Shown here piece by piece: positions 27,510 to 35,481 of a stretch of DNA of 64,000 bases. The first letter of the stretch is position 1; each line of letters starts with the position of its first letter. Under the pieces are notes generated by a model, which did no database searches, had not been told where the DNA came from, and saw only the letters and a program-made list of their open reading frames with translations. The position numbers were made by a program, and so were the translations under genes. The DNA is from an uncultured Bacteroidota bacterium (lineage in GTDB: Bacteria; Bacteroidota; Bacteroidia; Flavobacteriales; Flavobacteriaceae): contig CACKBL010000006.1 of assembly GCA_902598305.1 (NCBI GenBank), forward strand, positions 40,001 through 104,000. The letters are read 5' to 3'.

Positions 27510-28062
27510 TTGATATTAATTCTGCTAAAATTTTTTTTGCCCTCAGTACCATTACTTTTATTGTATTGAGAGGAATCTGAGTTTTATGCGAAATATCTTT
27601 ATAAGTCATTTCTTGAAAATATTTCATTTTAATCACCTTTTCATAGGTAGGCTTTAATTTTTTTACTTTTTCCAAAAGGTTATTAATGTTTTGACTTTTA
27701 ATTAATTCATCTTCTGGTGAGAGAGTTTCATCTGCAATATTGTGGTTTAACTCTTTTCTTCCTGTAATATATAATTCAATTTTATTACTAGCATTTTTCT
27801 TTCTGAGATAGTCAATATGCAAATTTCTACAAATTGTTATAACCCAACTTTTGAATTTAAATTCTGGGTTAAATTTATCAATCTTATCAAAGGCTTTGGA
27901 TAATGTTTTTAGAGAAAGTTCTTCAGCAATTCTCTCATCCTTAGAAATTTTCAAAAGGTATCCGTATATATAGTCCCAACACTCATCATATAAAAAACCA
28001 AAGGCTCGTTGATCGTTTTTTTTTGCTGCTTTGACAGCATCCTCTAAAGATTTATAAACCAT
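27490..28062 (-). CDS. ECF-type RNA polymerase sigma factor
   Basis: A 190-residue sigma-70-family factor. Region 2 (FGFLYDECWDYIYGYLL through FKSWVITICRNLHIDYLRKK) binds the -10 region and core enzyme. Region 4 (KMKYFQEMTYKDISHKTQIPLNTIKVMVLRAKKIL) is a clear helix-turn-helix. I chose the ATG at 28062; a TTG at 28071 would add three residues. No anti-sigma gene is next to it. The upstream small Cys protein and the overlapping Nramp-like gene are its neighbours. The small protein plus sigma factor pair is common in flavobacteria. The regulon is unknown. Confidence 0.9.
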   Translation of the reverse strand: MVYKSLEDAVKAAKKNDQRAFGFLYDECWDYIYGYLLKISKDERIAEELSLKTLSKAFDKIDKFNPEFKFKSWVITICRNLHIDYLRKKNASNKIELYITGRKELNHNIADETLSPEDELIKSQNINNLLEKVKKLKPTYEKVIKMKYFQEMTYKDISHKTQIPLNTIKVMVLRAKKILAELISNENSKS

Positions 28063-28089
28063 ATGGTTCAAAATTTTCTTCTATTATAT

Positions 28090-28290
28090 CTAGATAACCT
28101 GTTTTGATTCACAATTATCTTCAGTGGGAATTTTACCACATAAAGAACATGGTTCATTTTGATTATTCAAAAATGGACTTTGGCTAGCGCATGTCCCACT
28201 AAATTCTCCATTTTTTTTAAAAATGATTTTTATAGCTATGCCACCAACTGAAAGGGCTACAAGTATGATGGATATTAAAAACAATTTCAC
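28090..28290 (-). CDS. Small membrane-anchored Cys protein
   Basis: A 66-residue protein with an N-terminal membrane helix (about residues 3-24) and a short tail holding Cys34, Cys48, Cys51 and Cys60 (GTCAS, PCSLCGK, DNC). The four Cys look like a metal or disulfide site. Short proteins of this pattern (GEFSGTCAS) are conserved in flavobacteria beside this sigma factor gene, usually called 'membrane or secreted protein'. The start is GTG at 28290, with a TAATTTTG box (28302-28295) four bases upstream. Its link to the sigma factor is only by position. Confidence 0.75.
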   Translation of the reverse strand: MKLFLISIILVALSVGGIAIKIIFKKNGEFSGTCASQSPFLNNQNEPCSLCGKIPTEDNCESKQVI

Positions 28291-28343
28291 AGAACAAAAT
28301 TAAAAGATTTTGCCAAAAAACATTGATTCAAATTAATTTTTCC

Positions 28344-28832
28344 TTAAAAATAAGTTTTTACAATTTTTTCTAAATAGATAAATAAAAAAAGTAAACTAAC
28401 TACGAATTTTAAAACAATCCCAGACAAAACCCCAACAATTGAACCAATTACACTACCTAAAGCCTTGTCACCCCTTTTGTTATTTATTAATTCACCGATA
28501 AACGCCCCTATGCAAGCTCCTAATATTAGTCCTACTGGACCAAGAATAAAAAACCCTAAAAATAGCCCAATTCCAGTTCCAAAAATTCCTTTTTTAGAAC
28601 TTCCAAATTTTTTAGCGGTAATTAATGGTAAAAAAAAATCTCCTAAAAAAAACAGAATTGAGATTATTAGGGTAAATATTAGAAATTTAAAACTAATTAT
28701 ATTATTAGAACTGAAATAAAGAATTAAAAAGCCAAACCAACTTGTTATTGGCGCAGGAATGATAGGTATAAAACTGCCAATCAAACCTAAAATCATTAAA
28801 ATTAAACCCATTAATTCTAAAAGTAGATTCAA
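28344..28832 (-). CDS. DUF456 family membrane protein
   Basis: A 162-residue integral membrane protein of unknown function. ILGLIGSFIPIIPAP near residue 15 and Gly-rich helices (GTGIGLFLGFFILGPVGLILGACIGAFIGE) are typical of DUF456. About four or five membrane segments are visible. The start is a TTG at 28832, which gives the N-terminal length usual for the family; an ATG at 28811 is the alternative. It is divergent from the lipoprotein-ruvC genes. Confidence 0.8.
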   Translation of the reverse strand: MNLLLELMGLILMILGLIGSFIPIIPAPITSWFGFLILYFSSNNIISFKFLIFTLIISILFFLGDFFLPLITAKKFGSSKKGIFGTGIGLFLGFFILGPVGLILGACIGAFIGELINNKRGDKALGSVIGSIVGVLSGIVLKFVVSLLFLFIYLEKIVKTYF

Positions 28833-28911
28833 AATATTAGTTAATTTTTTTTGATAATTTCAAAGTAAAAAAATTGTACATTTAATAATACAATAAAAAT
28901 ACCTTTATCAG

Positions 28912-29394
28912 ATGAATAAACTTAAATTACTTTTAAATTTTATCCTTTTTTACTTTTTAATAGTTGGGTGTGAAAATTTTTCTACTAAAACCTACACACC
29001 TCAGCAAATCAAAAAAGCTTCTCAATGGAGTGATAAAGACCAAATGCCAACTTTTGATACTTGTAGTAGTCTAGAAATAAAAGAACAATTTGATTGTTTC
29101 AAAGATGAAATTGCCAATTCAATATATAATTCATTATCATATGAAGATCTAATATCAAATCAGGAAATTGATGAAGAAATCATTTTAAATATGATAATTG
29201 ACGAGGAAGGCAATATAGCTTTAGATAACGTAGAAAATGGTTCAGTTGTCTACGATGCTATTCCATCTCTTTCCGAAATGATCAATTCGACGATTTCATC
29301 TCTTCCAAAGGCTTTGCCTGCAACAAAAACTAATGTTGGAATTTACGTTAAATCTAAAATTAAACTTCCCATAAGAATTACAGCATCTCCGTAA
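28912..29394 (+). CDS. Lipoprotein with a TonB-C-terminus-like domain
   Basis: A 160-residue exported protein. MNKLKLLLNFILFYFLIVGCENF is a lipoprotein signal with Cys20. EEIILNMIIDEEGNIALDNVENG and the SLPKALPATKTNVGIYVKSKIKLPI ending resemble the C-terminal strand pattern of TonB-type proteins, but there is no membrane-spanning transducer part. The same kind of gene precedes ruvC in other flavobacteria as I recall. It ends five bases before ruvC. Function unknown. Confidence 0.65.
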   Translation: MNKLKLLLNFILFYFLIVGCENFSTKTYTPQQIKKASQWSDKDQMPTFDTCSSLEIKEQFDCFKDEIANSIYNSLSYEDLISNQEIDEEIILNMIIDEEGNIALDNVENGSVVYDAIPSLSEMINSTISSLPKALPATKTNVGIYVKSKIKLPIRITASP

Positions 29395-29398
29395 AATA

Positions 29399-29950
29399 AT
29401 GAGAGAAAAAATTATATTGGGAATTGATCCAGGAACAACAATAATGGGATATGGATTAATTAAGGTTTTAAATAATAATATGTCATTTATGTTATTAAAT
29501 GAACTCAACTTAAAAAAACTAAATAACCATTATTTAAAATTAAACCATATTTTCAACCGAACAGTTGAAATAATTGATAATTATAACCCTGACGAAATTG
29601 CAATTGAAGCCCCCTTTTTTGGAAAAAATGTCCAATCCATGTTAAAGTTAGGAAGAGCCCAAGGGGTAGCGATGGCTGCAGGCTTATCAAGACAAATCCC
29701 GATAACTGAATATTCTCCAAAAAAAATAAAAATGTCTATTACTGGCAATGGCAATGCTAGCAAAGAGCAAGTGGCAAAAATGTTAATGAACATTTTATCT
29801 TTTAAAGAATTACCTAAAAATCTAGATTCTACAGATGGATTAGCTGCTGCAGTTTGTCATCATTTTAATAAAAATCATGTTAATAAGGAAACGAAATTTT
29901 CTAGTTGGAAGTCTTATGTTGAGCAAAACCCCAAAAAAACCAAATTATAG
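29399..29950 (+). CDS. ruvC: Holliday junction endonuclease RuvC
   Basis: A 183-residue nuclease that resolves Holliday junctions in recombinational repair. Asp10 in GIDPGTTIMGYG is the first catalytic carboxylate, the Glu in AIEAPFFGKN near residue 69 the second, and DSTDGLAAAVCHH near 143-155 holds the C-terminal acidic/His site. QSMLKLGRAQGVAM is the DNA-contact helix. It lies between a lipoprotein gene and the HemW-like gene, all on the plus strand with gaps of four to six bases. Confidence 0.95.
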   Translation: MREKIILGIDPGTTIMGYGLIKVLNNNMSFMLLNELNLKKLNNHYLKLNHIFNRTVEIIDNYNPDEIAIEAPFFGKNVQSMLKLGRAQGVAMAAGLSRQIPITEYSPKKIKMSITGNGNASKEQVAKMLMNILSFKELPKNLDSTDGLAAAVCHHFNKNHVNKETKFSSWKSYVEQNPKKTKL

Positions 29951-29956
29951 CTTCAA

Positions 29957-31015
29957 ATGTCATCTATATATATCAATTTTCCAGATGTATTTGACTTAAA
30001 TCTTAAAAGAAAAATTGAATCTGCAATTTTAAAGGAAACAGACCTAAGGTACAATCAACTAGATGAAAAGGTTTTACAGTCTATTTACATTAAGTCACCC
30101 AATAATAATCTTTTATCTTCAAATTTTCTAAAGTCTTTAATTTCTAGATTAAATAATTATTTCTTCTTCGATAATAAATTAGAAATCACTTTGGAATTAG
30201 ATATTAAAACTATTAAAATCAAAAATTTACAGGAAATTAGTAAAACAAAAGTTAATAGATTAAGCTGTAGAACTTATTCTTTGTTTTATAATAACCTTTC
30301 ATATGAAAAATTAGATAATCTATTTTTTGAAAATATTAATCTGATATCTAAATTTTTTAAAAATTATTCGATTGATTTAATTTTTGGAGTACCAAATTTT
30401 TCAAATGAAACTTTAGATAAGTTTTTGAATAAAATAAATAAAAATGGGATAAATCACATAACACTCGAGGAATTTAATTATAGACTGAATAATGTATCTT
30501 ATATAGAGAAATCTTTTAATAAAAATTCAGCTATTAATCAATATAATTTTTGTTGTGAAAAATTTTTTGAATACGGTTTAGAACAATATGAGTATTTAAA
30601 TTTTTCAAGAAATGGATATTATTCAAAACAAAATTTAAACTATTGGAATAGAAAACCATATCTAGGCTTTGGTCCTTCAGCATGTAGTTTTTTTAAAGAA
30701 TCAAGAAGTGTAAATTGTAGTGACCCCAGTGATTACCTATTAGAATTAAATAAATTTCAAACACCCCTTTATAGTGAACATTTATCCAAGAAGGATATTT
30801 ACAATGAAACAATTATGACAGGACTTTCAATTTCTAAAGGGTTATCACTTACAGAAATGGGAAAAAAATTCAAATCTTTTGATTCTTATTTTCAGGGTAA
30901 AGTAAAAAAGCATTTAGAGCTTGGAAATTTATATTTAGAAAAAAATTTTATTAAAGTTAATCAAGAGCATAAATACTTTACAAATGAAATTGCCTCAGAT
31001 TTTTTTAAAATTTAG
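29957..31015 (+). CDS. HemW-family protein lacking the radical-SAM cluster motif
   Basis: A 352-residue intact frame in the place where flavobacteria carry hemW, right after ruvC. The C-terminal two thirds keep HemW landmarks: IDLIFGVPNFS, LEQYEYLNFSR, LNYWNRKPYLGFGPSA, YNETIMTGLSIS and IASDFF at the end. The N-terminus starts SSIYINFP like HemW, but the CxxxCxYC loop is missing, as if about a dozen residues were removed. The GGGTP SAM-binding motif reads KSPNNN, and the HNxxYW heme motif is QNLNYW. It cannot bind the 4Fe-4S cluster in the known way. It is either a non-catalytic relative or a gene in decay. Confidence 0.8.
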   Translation: MSSIYINFPDVFDLNLKRKIESAILKETDLRYNQLDEKVLQSIYIKSPNNNLLSSNFLKSLISRLNNYFFFDNKLEITLELDIKTIKIKNLQEISKTKVNRLSCRTYSLFYNNLSYEKLDNLFFENINLISKFFKNYSIDLIFGVPNFSNETLDKFLNKINKNGINHITLEEFNYRLNNVSYIEKSFNKNSAINQYNFCCEKFFEYGLEQYEYLNFSRNGYYSKQNLNYWNRKPYLGFGPSACSFFKESRSVNCSDPSDYLLELNKFQTPLYSEHLSKKDIYNETIMTGLSISKGLSLTEMGKKFKSFDSYFQGKVKKHLELGNLYLEKNFIKVNQEHKYFTNEIASDFFKI

Positions 31016-32394
31016 CTACTCAATTTCTTTGTATAAAATTCATAAAAGTATATAATTGTTTCGATACCTTTAAAGAAATTAAACAAACCAAAATGTTCAT
31101 TTGGTGAGTGAATTGCGTCAGAATCCAACCCAAAACCCATTAGAATACTTTTTACACCTAACTCTTTTTCAAAAATTGGAACAATTGGTATACTTCCACC
31201 CCCCCTTTGTTGAAATGGATCTACACCAAAACTTTTTTTATAGGCCAGTATGGCAGCCTCGTAAGCTTTGCTGTTAGTAGGTGTAACATAAGGTTCTGCT
31301 CCGTGGTGGGTTTTTATAGTTGCTGTTACACTCTTTGGAATGAAATTCAAAACATACTTCTTAAATAATTCACTAATCTCTTTCCAGTCCTGTTTAGGAA
31401 CTAGTCTCATAGAAATTTTTGCATGAGCCTCACTTGGGAGTACCGTTTTTGACCCTTCTCCTGTGTAACCACCGTAAATACCGTTAACATCTAATGTCGG
31501 ACGTGTAGAGATTCTCTCAGTGAGGCTAAAGTCATTGTCCCCACATAATTCTTTTATTCCTATAGAATTTTTAAAATCACTTGTATTTATAGCAGCCTTT
31601 AAAATTTCATTTTTGTCTTTATCATTTATTTCTAGCACTTTATCATAAAATCCAGGAATCGTAATCTTCATATTTTCATCATGCATGCTGGCAATCAATT
31701 TAGACATAATATTAATCGGATTTGCTACCCCTCCACCGTATGTTCCAGAATGTAGGTCTCTATTTGGTCCTTTTAATGTAATTTCCATATATGAGATTCC
31801 TCTGAGCCCTGTTGTTATTGAGGGAATTGAATTACTTTTCATACTAGTGTCAGAAATTAATATAATGTCAGACTTAAGTAAGTCTTTATTTTGGGAAATA
31901 AAAACTTCAAGGTTGTCACTGCCAACTTCTTCTTCACCTTCTATTAAGAATTTCATGTTAAAATTTAATTTATTTTTTTTTGTTATCCACTCTAATGCTT
32001 TGATGTGCATAAACATTTGTCCTTTGTCATCACAGGCTCCTCTTGCAAAAATTGCACCATCAGGATGAATTTTTGTTTTTTTAATTATTGGCTCAAATGG
32101 TGGAGAATCCCATAATGAAATCGGATCAGGAGGCTGGACGTCGTAATGGCCGTATACTAAAATGGTAGGAAGATTTTTGTCAATAAGTTTATCAGCATAA
32201 ACTATTGGATGACCCTTCGTATCGATTATTTTGACATTTTGACAACCTGAATTTTTTAAGCAGGTTTTCAACCATTTTGAACATTTGACCATATCTTTTT
32301 TTTGATTTGGATCAGCACTTACAGATGGAATTTTCAAAAATTCATACAGTTCATGTAAAAATTTACTTTTCTCTTTATCTGAAAAATTTATCAT
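31012..32394 (-). CDS. M20-family dipeptidase
   Basis: A 460-residue metallopeptidase of the dipeptidase/CPG2 branch. YGHYDVQPPDP gives zinc ligand His83 and Asp85; FARGACDDKGQ and EGEEEVGSDN supply the bridging Asp and catalytic Glu pair; ISDTSM, LHSGTYGG (dimer domain) and a late DAIHSPNEHF His follow. It has no signal peptide and so is probably cytoplasmic, finishing peptide breakdown. Its stop overlaps that of the convergent HemW-like gene by four bases. Confidence 0.93.
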   Translation of the reverse strand: MINFSDKEKSKFLHELYEFLKIPSVSADPNQKKDMVKCSKWLKTCLKNSGCQNVKIIDTKGHPIVYADKLIDKNLPTILVYGHYDVQPPDPISLWDSPPFEPIIKKTKIHPDGAIFARGACDDKGQMFMHIKALEWITKKNKLNFNMKFLIEGEEEVGSDNLEVFISQNKDLLKSDIILISDTSMKSNSIPSITTGLRGISYMEITLKGPNRDLHSGTYGGGVANPINIMSKLIASMHDENMKITIPGFYDKVLEINDKDKNEILKAAINTSDFKNSIGIKELCGDNDFSLTERISTRPTLDVNGIYGGYTGEGSKTVLPSEAHAKISMRLVPKQDWKEISELFKKYVLNFIPKSVTATIKTHHGAEPYVTPTNSKAYEAAILAYKKSFGVDPFQQRGGGSIPIVPIFEKELGVKSILMGFGLDSDAIHSPNEHFGLFNFFKGIETIIYFYEFYTKKLSS

Positions 32395-32453
32395 TGATTA
32401 ATGGCTATTAAATTTAGAAATGTGAATGTAAAAAATATTTAATAAAACTTATC

Positions 32454-32461
32454 TATATTTG
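32454..32461 (+). promoter_or_regulatory. Promoter box (TATATTTG) of tRNA-Leu
   Basis: TATATTTG matches TAnnTTTG and ends nine bases before the tRNA-Leu 5' end. It is the same octamer as the box before tRNA-Val. Confidence 0.65.
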
Positions 32462-32470
32462 CAATCTTTA

Positions 32471-32552
32471 GCGGGTGTGGTGAAATTGGTAGACACGCTA
32501 GATTTAGGATCTAGTGCTTCACGGCGTGGGGGTTCGAGTCCCTTCACCCGCA
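32471..32552 (+). tRNA. tRNA-Leu (anticodon TAG)
   Basis: The acceptor GCGGGTG (32471-32477) pairs with CACCCGC (32545-32551), with discriminator A at 32552. The anticodon stem CTAGA/TCTAG encloses TTTAGGA, giving anticodon TAG for CUA codons. A variable arm (GTGCTTCACGGC region) and the T-loop TTCGAGT fit a class II tRNA-Leu. CCA is not encoded. Confidence 0.95.
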
Positions 32553-32568
32553 CAATAATTTAAAACTT

Positions 32569-33318
32569 CTATTTATTTTTTTGGCTTTGAATTAAAAACT
32601 CTTCAAGTTTAATATCATCAAGACCTTGTTTATCAAAAGGATATTCCATGTCATCCTGAATATTGTATAAAGAGATTAATATAAATTCACTAAGAATAAT
32701 AACAAAATAGGTTAACCATTGAGGATTCTCTACTCCAATTTTATTTATTATAGATGGAGTATAAATGATAGGAAAAATATAAATAAATATTTTACAATAT
32801 GCTTTCAAACTGATAGGTGTTCTATGAATATGAATAGCAAGACAATTTTCAATACCTTCTTGAACTTTTTGTAGGTATCCTACAACTTTACCTTTTACGT
32901 TTCTCGAAATAGTTTCAGGGTTACTATTTGTAAAATTAATTAAATCTTGTATGGAGTTATCTAGTTTAGATCTAGTTTCATTTTCACCTTGAAGATGAGA
33001 TGTTAACTCATTTAAAATATTAATTAAAAGAGTATTTCCAACCTCAACCTCTTCTTTGGTTAATTTTTCATTTGTCATAAATCCAAACTTAATTGACATC
33101 AATGAACTTCTTATTTTGCTTAAATGTTCTAGGGCTTTTTCTCGCCTTCTAAATGCCCCTCTGATAGCAAATACAAGGGGAAATATAATTGCTATACTTA
33201 TAAGAGTTAAATCAATATCATAAATTACATCGTATTCATAACAGATAACAGGAACCAATACTGAAATAATCATAGTATAAAGTGTTCTCACATTTATTAT
33301 CGAAAAATACTGACTCAC
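32569..33318 (-). CDS. Bestrophin-like membrane protein (putative)
   Basis: A 249-residue protein with two hydrophobic pairs: residues about 13-50 (TLYTMIISVLVPVICYEY; LTLISIAIIFPLVFAI) and about 175-225. A soluble helical stretch lies between them. The AFRRREKALEHL basic segment after the first pair and DDMEYPFDKQGLDDIKL near the end recall bestrophin-type anion channels, where a similar acidic-Pro-Phe stretch follows the last helix. I hold this only moderately. The start is a GTG at 33318; the next ATG is 15 codons in. It is divergent from the CotH-like gene. Confidence 0.5.
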   Translation of the reverse strand: MSQYFSIINVRTLYTMIISVLVPVICYEYDVIYDIDLTLISIAIIFPLVFAIRGAFRRREKALEHLSKIRSSLMSIKFGFMTNEKLTKEEVEVGNTLLINILNELTSHLQGENETRSKLDNSIQDLINFTNSNPETISRNVKGKVVGYLQKVQEGIENCLAIHIHRTPISLKAYCKIFIYIFPIIYTPSIINKIGVENPQWLTYFVIILSEFILISLYNIQDDMEYPFDKQGLDDIKLEEFLIQSQKNK

Positions 33319-33359
33319 TTATTTTTTTTTTAAATTTATATATAATTAAACTGCAATAT

Positions 33360-34367
33360 ATGAAACAATTTTTTATTCTATTCTTAACCTCATCGTTAAT
33401 AATTGCTCAAAAAACCGAAGATAAATTCTTTTCTTCTAATGAAATTTTAGAGGCGAAGATATCCTTTACTCCTAAAACACTTAAAAAGAGTATCGTCGAT
33501 ACTGTATATTTTGACACAAATTTTGCTTACAAAATTAACAACTCATTTCAGGAAATGGAAATAGGTATTCGCGCTAGGGGTAATTTTAGAAGATCCACTT
33601 GTTACTACCCTCCGATAAAAGTCGATTTTAAAAAGAAACAAACTAAGGGGACCGTTTTTGAGGGACATAAAAAAATGAAATTGGTTTTGCCATGCTTAAA
33701 GCAAAAAGACAAAAATGATAATATATTGAAGGAATATATAGTTTATAAACTTTTTGAAATGGTATATCCCTACCATTTTAAAACAAGGAGATTGTCACTC
33801 GAGTTCACTGATTTAACTAAAAAGAAAAAACCTGTAGTTGAAAGATTAAACGCTTTTTTAATAGAGGATGATAAAAAGGTTGCTCAACTACATAATGGAA
33901 AAGTTTTTGAAAGATTTATCCCTCCATTAGCTATGGATGCAGATGCTTCTGTAAGAAATGCTATGTTTCAATATATGATTGGTAATACGGATTTTTCTAC
34001 TGCTTACCAGCACAATAACAAACTCCTTTATATTGATAAATTGATTATTCCTCTTCCATATGATTTTGACATGTCTGGATTCATAAACCCAAGTTATGCA
34101 GTTGTTAATGAAACTTTAAACATAAACAATATCAGGCAGAGGAAATATCGAGGCTTCAAAAGAGATAAGGATGTTTTTTATAAAGTTAGAGACATTTTCA
34201 TAGAGAAAAAAAGTGATATGCTTTCCTTGATAAAATCATTCGAGGCCGATTTCGATAATGAATCTGAATATGAAGAAGCGATTGAATATATAGAAAGCTT
34301 TTTCGATATTATAGAAGACGATAAAAAGTTTACAGATAATGTTGTGTTAGCTGCTAGAACCAAATAA
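33360..34367 (+). CDS. Secreted CotH-like protein (putative)
   Basis: A 335-residue exported protein. I chose the ATG at 33360 because MKQFFILFLTSSLIIAQ is a clean signal peptide; an in-frame upstream start would put 26 residues before it. IGIRARGNFRRS, VDFKKKQ, MKLVLPC and IGNTDFSTAYQHNN followed by IPLPYDFDMSGF match the order of motifs in CotH-like kinase-fold proteins, where the DFD Asp residues bind metal. Kinase activity is not shown. Its stop abuts that of the convergent alkaline phosphatase with no bases between them. Confidence 0.55.
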   Translation: MKQFFILFLTSSLIIAQKTEDKFFSSNEILEAKISFTPKTLKKSIVDTVYFDTNFAYKINNSFQEMEIGIRARGNFRRSTCYYPPIKVDFKKKQTKGTVFEGHKKMKLVLPCLKQKDKNDNILKEYIVYKLFEMVYPYHFKTRRLSLEFTDLTKKKKPVVERLNAFLIEDDKKVAQLHNGKVFERFIPPLAMDADASVRNAMFQYMIGNTDFSTAYQHNNKLLYIDKLIIPLPYDFDMSGFINPSYAVVNETLNINNIRQRKYRGFKRDKDVFYKVRDIFIEKKSDMLSLIKSFEADFDNESEYEEAIEYIESFFDIIEDDKKFTDNVVLAARTK

Positions 34368-35456
34368 TTACTTTACCTGTAACATCATTTTATAAAAGAT
34401 TTCTGTGTTGTCATAAATTCCAGAAAATTCACTAGACCCCACCCCTTTTGAAAAAACTGGAACCATAGTAGCAGTATGACCTTTTGTGGAAAATCTTGCT
34501 CTCGGATTAAATTTTCTAATATTACCAGATGTTATTCCTAAACCACCAGTCTCGTGGTCTGCTGTGACAACAAGTAAAGTATTTGGATTTTCATCAACAA
34601 ACTTTAAAGCAACACCAATCGCTCTGTCAAATTCGATATATTCGCTTGTTACGAATTCGAAATCGTTGTCATGTCCTCCCCAGTCTACTTGTGACCCCTC
34701 TACTAGTAAAAAAAAAGGTTCATCTCGAGAATTCAACTTTTTTAGAATAGAATTTAGTCCAATATCGAGAAGTGGTTTTCTTCCCTCAATTAAACTTGGG
34801 GGTTCTTCATAACTTATGAAATAACCAACTTTTTGTGAAGTTGATGAGTTAAATTGGTCAAGATTACTCACAAATTCCCAATCTTTCATTTCATTAACCA
34901 AATTTTTATTGTCATTTCTTTTTATAAAATGTTTCTCTCCACCTCCAATAAAAAAATCCACTTCGCTTTTACTTAATTGATATGCTATTTCTTGATACTC
35001 TGCCCTAGAAGGAACGTTTGCATAGAAAGATGCAGGGGTAGCATGAACAATACTTGATGTTACAATCATTCCAGAATTATATCCTTTTTTTTCACATATT
35101 TTTAAAATAGATTCATAGGACCTGTTTTTTGCATCTACCCCTATAGCTCCGTTGAGAGTCTTTGTACCGCAAGCCATAGCAGTTCCTGATGCAGCGGAGT
35201 CAGTTATAAGGGAATTTGCTGAATGAGTTTTCTGTAATCCGACTACCTCAAAATTTTCTAAATTGGATTTATTACCATTTTTATATATCGCTGCTGTTAT
35301 TTGTGATAATCCGGCCCCATCAGCAATCATCAAAATGATGTTTGTAGATTTTTTATTTTCTTTTTTCAATTTTTGCATTTCAAGTTTTATAGACTGAGAA
35401 AAACAAAGATTTAAGGAGTAGAAGGTGAAATATATTGTAAAGAAAAATAATCTCAT
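34368..35456 (-). CDS. phoA: Alkaline phosphatase
   Basis: A 362-residue exported phosphomonoesterase. The N-terminus RLFFFTIYFTFYSLNLCFSQ is a signal peptide. LMIADGAG supplies metal ligand Asp46, ITDSAASGTAMACG places the Ser nucleophile at residue 87, and VEGSQVDWGGHDND and VTADHETGG give the remaining metal ligands in the usual order. It probably releases phosphate from organic esters in the periplasm. The purple acid phosphatase gene lies 25 bases upstream on the same strand, so this may be a two-enzyme phosphate-scavenging unit. Confidence 0.93.
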   Translation of the reverse strand: MRLFFFTIYFTFYSLNLCFSQSIKLEMQKLKKENKKSTNIILMIADGAGLSQITAAIYKNGNKSNLENFEVVGLQKTHSANSLITDSAASGTAMACGTKTLNGAIGVDAKNRSYESILKICEKKGYNSGMIVTSSIVHATPASFYANVPSRAEYQEIAYQLSKSEVDFFIGGGEKHFIKRNDNKNLVNEMKDWEFVSNLDQFNSSTSQKVGYFISYEEPPSLIEGRKPLLDIGLNSILKKLNSRDEPFFLLVEGSQVDWGGHDNDFEFVTSEYIEFDRAIGVALKFVDENPNTLLVVTADHETGGLGITSGNIRKFNPRARFSTKGHTATMVPVFSKGVGSSEFSGIYDNTEIFYKMMLQVK

Positions 35457-35481
35457 GTTGAATTTTTAGAACTTGATTTAA

